The notes: generated by a model not told the origin, from the sequence alone. Shown: positions 44,169-56,281, counted from the stretch's first letter. The stretch: 64,000 nt of DNA from Salvator merianae (GCA_003586115.2 QVOM02000029.1:26785712-26849711); one strand, 5' to 3'. Numbers and translations are program-made.

Positions 44169-44553
44169 GGGCATTTTTGCACTTGCCACATTAAAATAGG
44201 ATAACTATCCTGTTCTAACGTGGAATGAACCACGCAGCACAGACACTGTCCACACTGTGAGATCCTAGACAGAAATACCAGCAGGATACCAACATGTACC
44301 CCATTGCCCAGCACGCGTGTGCACACACGACTGTGGAGCTGCTGCAGTCGACATGGCAGTGGCCAGACACTTGCCGGCTGTTGGAATGGCGAGCATCAGG
44401 CATGGCTAATGGCATTCGCACTCGCGAACGCCATAGCCAGCCTAAGATAGGCTTTAAGGCCCCATCGTGCAGATGGTGTCTGCATGATGGGGTCTGTTCC
44501 ACGCTACAATGGGCTAATTAGCCCATTCTAGTGTGGGAAGTGCGAACAGGCCC
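44169..44553. repeat. MITE-like element, family A
   Basis: Left end gggcatttttgcacttgcca, right end gtgggaagtgcgaacaggccc. A subterminal hairpin lies next to each end (ggataactatcc; atgggctaattagcccat). The interior shares gacatggcagtggccagaca with the other copies. Confidence 0.6.
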
Positions 44554-45058
44554 CCTCTTTTCCTTTATCTTTACTCTGTTAATCATGTTGCACTGAAAAA
44601 TGAATACAGTGAAATAAATTTTCGTGGGCTTCATATTTAAAAATATGAAGGATCTTGATAGTAAATTAAAATCACTACTCTGCATTTTGTGTGCATCATT
44701 ATAATTTTAATATTTCTCATTTCAGTTAATAGTTAAATTTGTGTTAAAGCTTCCCTTCACCATCTCAGAAATTATAGGTGGGTATAAAATGGAGATTTAC
44801 AAGGTTTCTTGTATGCAAATAGTCTTGAATATTTTGCTTTGTATGCCACATACTGACTCACAAAGCTCATTGCACATGCTCCAGGGAACAAAAAAAAAAG
44901 GCTGATTACTTTCAAAACAGGAGCTGGTGGACTATCTGCCAAAAAAACCCTTAACTCTTTCTGTTCTAGGAAAGATGAAGTATTTAGCTCAAGTTGCAAG
45001 AGTTATGTAGAATGGCACGTTTTCAAAGGACAGAATTCTGTGTGCTTATTGGTCTACC
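44554..45058. other. Unassigned non-coding sequence
   Basis: AT-rich; no gene or recognised repeat. Confidence 0.4.
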
Positions 45059-46140
45059 ATATGTGCCATCATATGTCATCAATATGAAGATGACACCTAG
45101 CTCTACCTCTCAATTCCAGCAGAGTCAGGTGAGGCACTCTCTGTGCTGGACTCCTGTCTGGGGGTGGTGTGAGGCTGGACAAGGACCAATAAACTCCAAC
45201 TGAATCCAGACAAAATGGAAGTTCTGTGGGTCCAGAACCCCCTTATTCCAGTCATCTCGGGACACCCAATGCTGGATGGGAATGTTCTTCCCCTCAGGGA
45301 CCGGGTGCGAGACCTGGGGGTCCTCCTGGATTCACCACTGTCCCTTGAATTACATGTGGTGGTGGTGATGGCCAGGGGGGCCTACCAGAGGCTCTGACTG
45401 ATTCATCAGCTTTGCCCATATTTGGACACTGGGGACCTGGCCACAGTTTTGCCTGCCCTGGTAACTTCTCATTTGGAGTATTGTAACACGCTGTACATGG
45501 GGCTACCTTTGAAGATGGTCCGGAAACTGGAACTAGTGCAGAATGCAGCAGCTCGTCTGCTGTCAGGTCAACCAGGCCATGCGCATATCTCACCAGTTCT
45601 GAAAAGTCTTCACTGGCTCCCAATACGTTTCCAGGCTCAATTCAAGGTGTTGACTTTGGTCCATAAAGCCCTAAATGGTTTGGGCCCTACTTACCTGAAG
45701 AAGTGCCTCTACCCATGTGTGCCTGCCCGTACGTTGAGGTCACAGGGGGTCTCTCCTGGGGGTCCCTTCCCCTGTATTAGTGTGGGGATGGGTGGGAGGG
45801 GGAGGACTTTCTCTGTGGGTGCCCCCGAGTTGTGGAACAGCCTCCCTACTGAGATTCACCAGATGTCATCCCTATTTGGGTTTCAGCACCTGGTAAAGAC
45901 CTTTCTCTTTGCCCAGGCATATGGTCCTTGACCCTCTAAGACTTCCCCTCATTGCTGCTGGACTGTTGTATTGTTGGGTGAGGGTGGTTTGGGGGGGATG
46001 CTATGAAATATTTTTTATGATGTTTTATAATGTTTTTATGGTGTTTTTATTGCAATAATTTTTTGTATGTTTTTGTAAGCCGCCCTGGGACCCCTCAGTA
46101 TAGGGTGGGGTGGAATTAAAATAATAAATAAATAAATAAA
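45059..46140 (+). mobile_element. L2-like LINE 3' fragment, plus strand
   Basis: Starts in the RT catalytic region (atatgaagatgacacctagc, a decayed YADDTQ box) and runs to a clear 3' end: taagccgccctgggacccct, then the (aaat)n tail at 46120-46140. 5'-truncated. Confidence 0.8.
45215..45931 (+). pseudogene. L2-like LINE ORF2 C-terminus, decayed
   Basis: Encodes RDLGVLLDSPLSLE, then a TGA near 45396, then CNTLYMGLPLKMVRK, VQNAAARLLSG, LHWLPIRFQAQFKV and LWNSLPTEIHQ to the natural end FAQAYGP. The order is identical to the fragments at 10058-10708 (minus) and 48422-49045. The upstream RT part carries several stops. Not functional. Confidence 0.8.
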
Positions 46141-46219
46141 TTAGTCTGAAGGTCTGAAACCAATGATTGGCATGGCTGGGCAATCAAGCATCCACCACAA
46201 GCTGGTCTACTGACAGTTT

Positions 46220-46445
46220 CTTAGGCTGTGATCAGACACACACACAAAAAAAGCATCTCTGAGGCAGTTCAAAGCTGGCTTCAAGATTGGATTATTCACA
46301 CACCAGTCTGCCCCTCCCCTTTCTTATGAACTTTCTATGCTAGAAAAGGTGGATTAGAGAAGACTTTGGAACACGAGTGCCACACACTGTCTCTATGAGG
46401 CACCTCCAAGTCATCCCTTTTGTTATGTCTGTACACAGCCTTAGT
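46220..46445 (+). repeat. Short TIR element, family E
   Basis: Ends cttaggctgtgatcagacac and gtctgtacacagccttag are inverted repeats. Interior cagtctgcccctcccctttc, aggtggattagaga and cactgtctctatgaggcacc match the pair at 1641-2045. Its termini resemble those of family D, suggesting one mobilising transposase. Confidence 0.65.
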
Positions 46446-46821
46446 TTGGGGCAGTAACAAGATGGTCTCGCTAAAGATATTTCACCCAAGGAGTCTTTAA
46501 AAGTTGCAGCAAGTCTGCAAACCTGGCTCCCACAGGTGTCTTGGAGGATTCTGTTTCATATCAGCATCATCTTCCATGTGTAGAGTGACAAAGATGGGCT
46601 TACATTATCCTTTGATAAAAGTAGCAAAATATTGTGGCCAATGTCAGACAGTTTCTATTGTTTAGCTTCTGTCTAAAAGATTGTGAAAGTCTTATCTCTC
46701 AAAAGACTTTCGGATTTGTACTTAGCTTCTCTGAAATTAGATTTACTGTATTTTATGATTTTCCAAGTCTCCACTATGCTGTAAAGGCCCCTTAATCAGG
46801 TCCTCAGGGCAGCTGGTCTCT
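46446..46821. other. Unassigned non-coding sequence
   Basis: No gene or recognised repeat. Confidence 0.4.
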
Positions 46822-47400
46822 GGGCGTTTTCGCACTTACCAGAGGAGAATGTTCTAATTAGCAGGCTTCAGGCCGGTGAAGATGGAGTCTATTGAGTGCT
46901 ATGCGCACTTGCCAGCCAGGGAAACGACTCCCTCTGACCAGCAGAGGGAGCAGTGCGGATGGGAATCCGCTAGGCAGGAAATGAGGTAACGAATCATAGA
47001 GGCACAGATGTGAAGATAGAGCTAGTAATCCGGACCATAGAGCTCTGCTTCGAAGTTAGAGCAGCTCCTTTTGGAGCTGTCTTTGAAACGACAGTCAGGG
47101 TGCGAAGCCCAAAGGGTGAACCAGGTTGCGAAGCAGCAGACTGTGCCTGCGCGGCCACGCCAGCCCCTCCCCGCTGCCATTTTGAGCCAGGAAGCAGCGC
47201 GAAAGCAACTTTCCCAATCTGCACTTGATCTCACAGGTCGGAATCAAGACAGCAAATTACTTGTCTAGCCTTCACCAGCTTCAGGTATGTATCAGGTGAG
47301 CTTCAGTGAGAATTGGGAATTGCGGGGGCACATGCAAGTGTGAATCCTCCATTCTAGCAAGCTGCCAGGAACATTCTACTTCGGAAGTGTGAACAGGACC
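46822..47400 (+). mobile_element. Non-autonomous DNA transposon, family A' (long variant)
   Basis: Left end gggcgttttcgcacttacc, right end ggaagtgtgaacaggacc. The order gttctaattagcaggcttca, ccaggaagcagcgcgaaagc, ccttcaccagcttcaggt and ctagcaagctgccaggaaca parallels 41695-42188. GC-richer interior; small ORFs near 46994-47268 on both strands are by-products. Confidence 0.6.
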
Positions 47401-47659
47401 AGTATTGGGAGCAATGGGAAGTGTCCTCATTTAAGGTGTCTTTGCTGCATAATGGAGACACAGCCTGAGTTTTTTCCATTAGAAGAGAGTGAATGAGAAA
47501 CGTGTACCAGAAAACCAGGTGTGCGCAGAAGAACTTGCTGACCAGAAGATCACTTAACTCACTCCAACCTTTCTGCCAAAGGGTTTAGAGTTCTTCCCCC
47601 ATCCATGTACAAGTTCAAAATGGTCTTATAAGTGGATTTGGCTTAGACATAGAGCTTTA

Positions 47660-48118
47660 TCATAAAATCATAGAATCATAGAGTTGGAAGGGACCTCCAG
47701 GGTCATGGAGTCAACCCCCTGCTCAATGCAGGATTCACTAAAGCATCCCAGACAGATGTCTGTCCAGCCTCTCCTTGAAGACTTCCAGCAAAGGATAGCT
47801 CACCACCTCCTGTGGCAGCCTATTCCACTGACTGAACACCCTTACTGTCAGAAAGTTCTTTTCTAATATTTAGTCTGTATCTAGTCCCTTGAAGTTTCAT
47901 CCCATTGTTTCTAGTCCTTCCTCCCTGTGTAAGTGAGAATAGGGCCAATCCCTCTGCACTGTGACAGCCCTTCAGATACTTGAAAACAACTATCATGACT
48001 CCTCTCAGTCTTCTTTTCTGCAGGCTAAACATTCCTAGATCCCTTAACCGTTCCTCGTGAGACATTGTTTGCAGACCTCTCACCATTTTAGTAACCCTCC
48101 TCTGAACTTGCTCCAGTT
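47660..48118 (-). mobile_element. CR1 LINE 3' fragment, minus strand
   Basis: On the plus strand it begins with the complement of the attctatg tail (aatcatagaatcatagag) and continues ttggaagggacctccagggt. The minus strand encodes MVRGLQTMSHEERLRDLGMF, very close to the C-terminus of the intact CR1 copies, with a lesion near the end (ELSDSKGV). 5'-truncated at about 48118. Confidence 0.85.
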
Positions 48119-48399
48119 CAGGGGAATTTCATTCTGGGTCTCTTCAAACTTAGGCAGGATCATCCTTAGCAAGATTCATAGGCTCAGTGAAAAACACAAA
48201 GTGGAGCCATAACCACAATGTTAAGACACTATAAATACCTATTCATGATGGCCCCAAAACTTGAGGACCAGGTAAGATGTTATTTGCTATCTCCTAGAGC
48301 AGGTTTTCATCCCAGGGTGATAGCCAAAATGGAACACCACACAATACTGCACAGTAAAATCAAATGTCAGTGCAAGAGTTCCTAATATCTCAATGGGGT
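48119..48399. other. Unassigned non-coding sequence
   Basis: Short unassigned stretch between a CR1 fragment and an L2-like fragment. Confidence 0.35.
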
Positions 48400-49212
48400 C
48401 TCTCTGCCCTAGAAGGAACAGGTGCGTAATCTGGGGGTGCTCTTCGACTCTGCATTGACACTTGATGCTCAGGTGGAAGCAGTGGCCAAGAGTGCCTACT
48501 CCCAGCTTCAACTGGTTTACCAACTTTGGCCATTTCTGGACAGGAACAGTCTGGCCACAGTAATCCATGCTCTGGTAGCTTCCAGATTAGACTATTGCAA
48601 TGCACTCTACATGGGCCTGTGCTTGAAGATGGTTCAGAAGCTGCAGCTGGTGCAGAATGCAGCAGCTAGACTGCTGACTGGCACTGCTGGATGGTCACAC
48701 ATCACGCCGGTCTTGAAAGAACTGCACTGGCTGCCTATTTGCTACTGAGCCCAATTCAAGGTGCTGACATTAACGTTTGAAGCCCTAAATGACTTGGGCC
48801 CCAAATATCTAAAGGAATGCCTCCTGCCATACAGACCTGCCCGTACCTTAAGATCTGGCACTGAAGACCTCTTGTCTGTGCCGCCCCCTTCATTGGCTAG
48901 AGGGGTGAGGACACGTGAGAGGGCCTTTTCAGTCATTGTTCCCAGACTGTGGAATGATCTCCCCTTTGAGGTACGTCATGCACCATCGTTGTCTGCCTTT
49001 CAAGGGCAACTAAAGATGTACCTCTTTACCCTGGCTTTTGGCTAAGGGAAAACTATTCACTCCCCCTGCTGGCACTGTTGTAGACTGTTTTTAGCATTTT
49101 TAATCTGTTTTTATATTGTTTTAATCTGTTATTGTTTTAACTTGTGTTGTGACCTGCCCTGGGGCCTTTGGGTGTAGGACAGGATAGAAATCTAAATAAA
49201 TAAATAAATAAT
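48400..49212 (+). mobile_element. L2-like LINE 3' fragment, plus strand
   Basis: Runs from the post-RT region to a clear 3' end: gtgacctgccctggggcctt, then gatagaaatctaaataaata at about 49185-49212. 5'-truncated. Closest in wording to the minus-strand copy at 9905-11425. Confidence 0.8.
48422..49045 (+). pseudogene. L2-like LINE ORF2 C-terminus, one nonsense codon
   Basis: RNLGVLFDSALTLDAQ, SRLDYCNALYMGL, VQNAAARLLTG and LHWLPICY lead to a TGA at about 48746-48748 where Arg (CGA) is expected. The same frame then continues from 48749 with LTLTFEALNDLGPKYLKECL to the natural end LFTLAFG. A single CpG-type change breaks it. Confidence 0.8.
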
Positions 49213-50250
49213 CTGACCTAAGGCAAAATCCACCCCATGTTGGGCCCTGCTGCTAAAAGGAGCACTTGCTCTGGTTGTTGAGGCTGGAAGCATGCTGTCC
49301 ACACAGTTCCCCAGCACCACCACCACCACCATCTCCTAGCCACTGTTTTTATCTGGGTCTATTTTCAAAGGCATAGGAGTCTCCAGAAGTCAGTCATTTT
49401 CTCTGCCCTCAAAAATAGGGCTGTGCTTTTCATACTACTGGAAGCATGTCAAGTAGGTCTGCACTGTGATGATGCTGATGGAAGAGGGAAAAGTGCTCTC
49501 AGAGTCCCTCCTCTCTCTCTGTAGGAAAAGCACGACCCTTCTATGGTAGGATGGTTAGCACTAGGTGCAGAACTGTGTGATCTGCTCACCCTCCAACAGC
49601 TCCCATTTTACCATTACAGTGTTGTGTGGATCCTGCCTAATATAGATAAGATGTCTTTGCTCTGTGCTGGAAGAGAGCACTCTGAACCAGCCCAGATGTG
49701 CTCTCTTCTTCCCTGTTTCCTAGATTTCCTAGATTTCAAGCTGAAACATATTTATGCAAATAATTCCCATGTTCCAGGGTTATATTAGCAGGAGCTCAAT
49801 TAAAAAGAAGAAGAAGAATTACAATTTTGGCTTACATGTAAACAAAAACAAACAGACCCCAAAAAACAGAATTGCAAGTGACACAGTGGAAAATAGCAAC
49901 CCAAGGCTTGTCTTGTTTAATTTCTCCCCTGAAACTATTATATTACTCTCAGGCATATTACATGTTGACGCCAAGTCCGCACAACACTCCAGCATCTAAT
50001 TAAGCAATTAAAAGCAAGTCACACAGCCAGACCAGATTAGTGAGGAACTGAATTGCAAATTGCTGTGGAGATTTCTTTCTCATGCATGCATCGCTTGGCA
50101 CAGTGTTAGATGCTATACTTCTTGCTTTCCCTGGCAGAAAGAGAGAGAAAAGAGGACAATTCTATGACTTGTGACAATCTGAAAGCAAATGCTACTAAGA
50201 TGGCCTCTTAGGAATATTAAGTCAAAGGGCCAATAAGAATCCAGCATGGT
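49213..50250. other. Unassigned non-coding sequence
   Basis: No gene. A CAC run (caccaccaccaccacc) lies near 49315. Confidence 0.4.
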
Positions 50251-50636
50251 GGCAGCTATTCACACTACAAGTATTAAACTAGCCCCGTACCTGGCTTGTA
50301 GTGCTTGCAGTGTGCATGGCCAGTCCAGGGCTGCTCTGATTGCCAAGGCAACATCTGAAGCAACATCCTATGAAAGGCCAGATGTTGCCATGGCGATCTG
50401 GCAGTTTTGTGTGACTGCACAGCCTCATTCATGTGGCCACGCCCACTTGCCACACTGCACCAGAAGAGGGTGCAAAACCACCTCCCCAGGAGCAATCCAG
50501 CCTCTTCTCAGCAGGCTCTGGACTGCTTTCTAGCAATCCACAGCTGGATCACTCCAGCTGCAGCAACAGAGCAATATGGACACACCTGACCAGCAAGCAG
50601 ATAGAAACACTCAAGCTGGTAGGTGCAAAAAAGCCC
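50251..50636. repeat. MITE-like element, family A (diverged)
   Basis: Left end ggcagctattcacactacaa, right end aggtgcaaaaaagccc. Interior gttgccatggcgatctggca, gccacgcccacttgccacac and ccagaagagggtgcaaa match other family A copies in order. Confidence 0.5.
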
Positions 50637-52334
50637 AAACATTCTCACCACCCAACTCACATCCAAATTTTCTACAGGGATACTTTATTTATATTCCATA
50701 TTTTCCCCACAGGCAAATGAAGTCTAAAATATTCATTTACAAGGAATAGCTTTGTCCACTTCTGGGGCTGTTTCTGGGAGCCTGGCAAAATGGGCGCTGT
50801 GTGCTGGTTGGCCCAGTCTTCAGCTGATGGCAATGCTACCAGAGATCCTTCTCATATGTACATCATTCACTGTAACCATTTCCAAGTCTTCCTAATTGGC
50901 CCATCCAAGAACCAGGCATTTTGCTTCAATCCTTTAACTGAAAGTTATAAGAATAGTGATTTGGGGCCTGATCTTATTAACTGCCAGGGGCATAAAGCCC
51001 AAAGGGGACAGCCTTCATCATATGCTGTTTGCCTTCTGTTTACTCGGCTGCACGCAGCAGACATTTTTGTTTGCACACTGGTTGGATAAACTGTCTGAGA
51101 TTTCCATGTGGTTCTCTGGACACTTTAGTGTTCAGGAATAATCCTCCTCAAAGCTGTGTGGAATTTCTGATCACTATTTTTGTGACAAGAAGGAGAGTCT
51201 CGTGTGCAATGTTTTTGAGCTTGTAAATGGTACTACAAAGAGGTGAGCATGACCAGGGTTTTAACTAAGCTCACTGATGCTCTAGAGAGTGAAGTACAAA
51301 GAAAAAATGCATGAAATGACCCTTTTTATTCATCTAGGCATTGAAAGAAAACATGGATTAAAGCCACGGTTTCTAAAATCTGTTTTAACTTATTGTTTTA
51401 TTTGTATGAGTATATTTTTATGTTTCATTTTATCAAATCTTTGCCTTTTCCTTTGCAAGATGCCCAGAGTACATTAGCTGATCAGCAGCTTTGCAAATGC
51501 AATTTTAATTCATAAATCAATGCAATTTAGTATTTTTTCAGAAAACTTCATAAGCATGTTATTAAAAACAATGCAGTAAAATAAGAATGGATAAACCCGC
51601 AAATGGTGGCCAAACTGCAGCATATTTAAAGAAGCCACAATGACACCACAGTCTCCAGAGTGCCATCACAGTTAATGATCAAGCAAGACAAATGAAATAA
51701 TCCCTTGCTACTCAATTACAAAAATATGGTTGGAGCACGCGTTCAATCAGTAATGTTTCAGTGCTAATAATTTTAATGTAACATATGCTTTGTTTATCCT
51801 AGAAACCATCCATATAGCAGTAAGCAGGACAATAGACTAAAGCCTCACAGCAATCTGCTGATCAGATTTATCCCTGCATGGCATTGTTACATTATTTGCA
51901 CACCATCTGGTGGCCAAAGAAATGAGATTTTCATCCTGAAATTTCCAAGACCTTAATAGGCTTTTGGTGACCAGTTAATATATTAATGGGATTTGAACTT
52001 CAATCTGTCTTATCTATTAGCTGTCAAATACATGTCTTTTTAGTGCCACATATATAATCCAGACCTGGGATTTATATGTCAGATCTCAGACAATCAAGAG
52101 CTTTATATGCATGCTTTTCTGGGAGTAAGCCTTCATTGTATACAGTTGGGCTACTTTTGACTAAAAAGAAATACACACAGAGAGGCACTGACAACCAATT
52201 ATGGGACAGCTCCAGATGCCAGTCAAATATGCTAACATACAATATTCCAGTGAAAAACCCCTCCGGACTTATTGCCTATTGGCTAGACAGTGCGGACGCT
52301 GCACTGTCTGTGTGCATTCTAGTGATATGCATCC
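50637..52334. other. Unassigned non-coding sequence
   Basis: Mostly AT-rich. ORFs around 50790-51226 and 52076-52372 have no domain. No repeat recognised with confidence. Confidence 0.4.
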
Positions 52335-52674
52335 TAGGGTTGTGCACACACACAAAAAAAAATAATTTTTGATTCATTTTTGATTCATTTTTGAATGAAA
52401 ATCTGTATTTTTGCTTTGTCAGTGAATTTTTCACATTCGTTTTCGCAGTTTTTTGCAATGTTTTCCCATTGCCATTGAAAATGCTATTTTCATGGTTTAA
52501 ACATAGCAAAAATTGCAAAAATTCATCGTCTTTTGTTTTTGCAAAAGAATAGGCTTTTTCATTTTCAATCGAAAACTGAAAATGCAAAAAAAAAATTTCA
52601 TTTCGATGCAAAAAGTTGCGAAAATGAAATTTTGTATGAATTTTTGAATGCAGATCGAAATTTGCATATTCCCA
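52335..52674. mobile_element. 340-bp hAT-type element with 8-bp TSD
   Basis: Starts tagggttgtgcaca and ends tttgcatattccca (reverse complement tgggaatatgcaaa), resembling the ends of 17861-18706. The 8-bp flanks atgcatcc (52327-52334 and 52675-52682) are identical. The interior is rich in attcatttttgaatgaaaat type self-complementary A/T motifs. No coding capacity. Confidence 0.75.
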
Positions 52675-52682
52675 ATGCATCC

Positions 52683-53090
52683 TGGTATTTTGCCTCCACA
52701 AAATACCCAGAAGTGCATGGTCATGACCACCACGCATGTGCAGTCACCTTTTTGGCCCCTGCATATGCGTGATGGATGCACACATCTCGATATTTCACCA
52801 GTGTGAAATACCCTTATGTGTGTGATGCCACCACTGTGCATGCACAGTTGCCTTTTTCAGCCACTGCTCATGCATGGTGGCCACAGAGAAGATGGCAGCT
52901 CCATCCAGAAGGTAGGTAATATTGCTATTTTGGGAAAGCCCACCATGAGAATTGGGTTTTCCTGAAATAGGCTATTGTGTGTTTTAGAGGGGCTATAGCA
53001 TAGCTACAGTGGGGTGCCACAGATTCATGTGGCAGTCCTACCATAGTTGCACCATAATGGCACTATATGGTACAATCTGTACAGGGCCAT
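52683..53090 (+). repeat. Dispersed repeat, family C, copy 1
   Basis: Shares with 53850-54175: aaaatacccagaagtgca, gcagtcacctttttggcccc, gagaagatggcagctccatc, attttgggaaagccc, gccacagattcatgtggcag. Begins at a hairpin ggtatttt ... aaaatacc, immediately next to the hAT-type element. Confidence 0.5.
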
Positions 53091-53219
53091 ATTGAATCAC
53101 TAAGCAAATAAAGTTTTATTGTCTCTGACTTGTAATCTTTCATATAGCATTCTGCAAACATTGCCACTCTCAGAAAAACACAGCGGCTGCCTCCAGATGG
53201 TGAGAGGAAAATGTGGGAT
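53091..53219. other. Short unassigned spacer
   Basis: AT-rich stretch between family C and the LTR-like block; nothing recognised. Confidence 0.3.
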
Positions 53220-53755
53220 TGTCATGCCCCACCCTATACCAGTGGAAGCTGATGACTCGGAATCCTCAGGTGAGGACAGGGCCCCAGGACATATTGACCC
53301 TGACCCAAGCAGAACAGACTCTTCAGGACCTGGGTATTTCCACAACCCAGAAATGGAGAGACCTCTCCCTAGCCAGCAGAGCCAGGAGAAGCTTAAAAGG
53401 CTTAGGGCTTTAAGACCAAAGTGAAAGAGTGTTGCCCATGCCCTCTCCACCTGTCAAACTCTGAGTCAGATCCTGAGGCATAAAAAGTCAGGAAGAACCT
53501 CCATCAGGTGCTGCTGGCAACCTATCCTGCAAGCAACTCCCATGCTCCTGGATACTTCACTCATACCGACTGACCCTGGCTTCTTGACTGGCTCCTGCCT
53601 GAATATGACCTTGCTCAACTGCTCCTCTGAATTTGGTAACAAAACTATCCTGTACAAGCGTTATTGCTACAATTAGTAAAGACCATCTGCCATTTGTAGT
53701 CTGTTGCCTGCTGACTGATTGGTGCTGGGAATTCTCACTTTCTGGTGTGATAGGG
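53220..53755 (+). repeat. LTR-like block (solo LTR candidate, uncertain)
   Basis: Begins tgtcatgccccaccc and contains a pyrimidine-rich run of short sentences (ccctggcttcttgactggct, cctgaatatgaccttgctca) and agtaaagaccatctgcc followed by gcctgctgactgattgg, the style of reptile Ty3/gypsy-type LTR 3' halves. No second LTR, no internal genes, and no clear tg...ca boundaries or target duplication. Could be another repeat type. Confidence 0.25.
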
Positions 53756-53849
53756 TAGGTATCTCATTTTGTTCCCACAATTGTCTCTCACTGTCCCTGC
53801 CAGATGGCAGGGCAAAATTGCAGGGCAAGCCCAGGCACTTGCTCCCACA

Positions 53850-54175
53850 ATGACACAATGGCTACTTCTGGGTATTTCAATAGCACAAAATACCCAGAAG
53901 TGCACAAGCGCCAACCCCCCCCCCTCCCTTGCGCAGTGACCACATTTGGTCTGTTTTTGCCCCCATGCATGCTTGGAAGCCATTTTCAAGAAGATGGATC
54001 CCAGGAGCACACATCCAAACAAGGTAAGTCCTATTACTATTTTGGGAAAACCCAGGTTGAGAGCTCTTTTAGGAATAGCAATATGCCAGGATTTAACCCC
54101 TATATCCCAAGGATATGTTGGGATTGACACAGATATATGTGGCAATCCAATATAGTGCCAAAATAATCATGGTTT
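53850..54175 (+). repeat. Dispersed repeat, family C, copy 2
   Basis: Carries a 14-bp hairpin (acttctgggtattt at 53864, aaatacccagaagt at 53888). Then gcgcagtgaccacatttggt, attttgggaaaacccaggtt and gatatatgtggcaatccaat, parallel to copy 1. Nature unknown. Confidence 0.5.
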
Positions 54176-54271
54176 TAGGCCCTCTCTGGACACAGCCTGC
54201 ATTTCTCATTTGCCTTTATAGAAGTAGCAGAGTGGTTATTGTCTACTCTGGCTAATAAACCTGGAGGAATT

Positions 54272-54822
54272 GAGCCTTTCTGCACTTAGGCAGGATCATA
54301 TAGGGGATTATGGCCCTCCTTTCCACTTACTAATGTGTAATATGGGAGGCCCCACCCATTACTGGTACACTCAGTCCACAAGGGATGGAGCATGATCCAG
54401 ATCAAGGGCCACTTGATCTGGACCATTGGTAGACCTCTGGATGTAGTTCAGAGCATGGATACATGCAGAAAGCAAATCTCCGTATTCCAGACTACTGGAG
54501 GAGCCATTTCAACAGAACACCCAAGTGCACTGCAAGTATGGGTTCCCAGGGGCCTTGGGGCTAGAACTTTCATTCGTAGCCCTTTGGTGCCCTCAGACAC
54601 TGGCCCCAAAGTTCATGAAAGCCTTGGGGCATGTAAGGGGCTGGTCTGGACCAGCACCGGCAGGGAGATGGGACTGTTCCAGACCATGCCTGGCCATGGT
54701 CCAAAGCAGTGGGCCTCACTGGTCCAGACCCACTGGTTCAGATCACAACCTTTCAGTGAAGAAATGTTCTAAGCCCTTTTCACACTGATATATCCCAGAA
54801 TAAGACTAGTACAAAAAGGCCC
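54272..54822. repeat. MITE-like element, family B
   Basis: Left end gagcctttctgcacttagg, right end agtacaaaaaggcccttag. Interior: actggtacactcagtccaca, ggagccatttcaacagaaca, gggctagaactttcattcgt, tggtctggaccagcaccgg. Shares these with 17152-17694 and 56421-56770. Confidence 0.55.
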
Positions 54823-55699
54823 TTAGTCCACTACAAAAAAAAGGCCCTGAACTTTGAAATATATCTTCTGATCTAGATGAAACAATAAACTTGCATAAAG
54901 ATTCTCAGCTTAGACTGCTGAAAGCAAATTTAGTGTCAAGCAGTGAAGCAAATTGCTATTCTGGAGCCCTCCCGTTTCCCATACAGCTTTTTTTAAAACC
55001 GAGGAGGGTCATATTAATTCAGAGGATCTTTTAGGAAGATGGCATAACATTCATTAATTCTGGCATAATGTTTATTAAATTCATGAGCTGCCGGAGCCAG
55101 AGGCCTCTAGATAGCATATAATAATAACAATAAATAAATAAAATAGCATCATTAAAATATTAGAGCCTACGACAATCTGTCACCTAATTGCTACAGTATT
55201 ACTATTTGTACCTTTACAGGCAACTGGCCCATCACATCACAGAACTTAATGCAACAGTCCAGAGCGTGGAAAAGTCCTTTCCATCTTCTTGCCAGCCTGC
55301 TTTTCTTCCTTTTTGAACTACACCTCCCATGACCCTTGCTCACAATGGCTATGGCCAATGATCATGGGATCTGCAACTGAAAAATAAACCTTCCTGATAA
55401 TATGATCATATCAGCTTTGTTGCCTAGGAACTACAGCAACAATGAAGAATCACTGGAAATAAAAGGAAAAACACCAAATCACTGCATAAAAGGAAATGCC
55501 CCAGTTTGCTAATGAATGGTGTTAGGAGAGAAGAAATTATTCCTGCGCTCCTTTTGTTGCCTCTGTAGCATATGATGTTTTACTGAGTGCACATATATAC
55601 AAAAGCCTGGACAAGCTTCATTATCCTTTAAGCAGCAGTGTTTGCAAAAAAAGGAGATGGATACTCTCGCTTTCCCATCTCAATAGGGCCAGTGGTACC
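54823..55699. other. Unassigned non-coding sequence
   Basis: No gene. Near 55310-55380, aactacacctcccatgaccc ... atcatgggatctgcaactga is a common old LINE/L2-like 'inspect' motif with short inverted ends (cccatgac/gatcatggg). Confidence 0.35.
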
Positions 55700-55769
55700 A
55701 AATTTTGCCCTTGCTGTCAGAAACCTTGAAGATGTTTTATAATGTGTTATTGGTGTTATTGGTTTTCTT
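55700..55769 (+). mobile_element. L2-like LINE 3' tail, left half (split by L1)
   Basis: gatgttttataatgtgttattgg, the pre-tail part of an L2-like 3' end. The element resumes at 56299. Confidence 0.5.
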
Positions 55770-56281
55770 TTTTTCCCTGTTTCTTTTTTTTTTCTTTTGG
55801 AAAATGTTTTATTGTTGTTATATTTTAGATATATAAAATTACATTCTACATTACATTCTTATATCAATATTATTATTGACTTCCTCCTTCATTGACAGTT
55901 TCTTCTAAACTTCATATTTCTCCACGTCCTAATCTCTTTTCTTCTTTTTCTTCACCGAATGTCTTCGTTCTTCATTATTCTTCAAATCCAGTGATCACAA
56001 GTCCATTGTCCAGCTCTTGCAGAAAGTCAATAAAGGGTTTCCAGTTTCTGTAAAACTTATCAACTGTCTTATTTCTCAAAAGATTTATCAATTTGTCCAT
56101 CTCGGCAAGCTCCATCATTTTAACTAACCAATCACCCATCGTTGGTCTTTTCTCCCCTTTTCACTTCTGAGCATATACAATTCTGGCTGCAGTTACCATA
56201 TTTTGCAATAACACATTGACACTCTCAACATTATTTTCTATTATCCCCAGTAGAAATAATTCCGGTTTAAAAGGAATGTTT
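55770..56281 (-). mobile_element. L1-type LINE 3' fragment, minus strand, with 17-bp TSD
   Basis: A T-rich left edge (complement of a poly-A tail) and the 17-bp direct repeats gtgttattggttttctt at 55753-55769 and 56282-56298 define a 512-bp insertion. The minus strand encodes the end of an L1 ORF2: MVTAARIVYAQK, one TGA, then [20 protein letters not shown], then [13 protein letters not shown] and a natural stop. This is the C-terminal pattern of vertebrate L1. Strongly 5'-truncated. Confidence 0.85.

Noticed and set aside
53119..53424. Possible gag-like or host exon (acidic, Ser/Pro-rich frame)
   Set aside because: Only about 100 codons, no zinc knuckle or other motif, and it sits in an uncertain LTR-like block.
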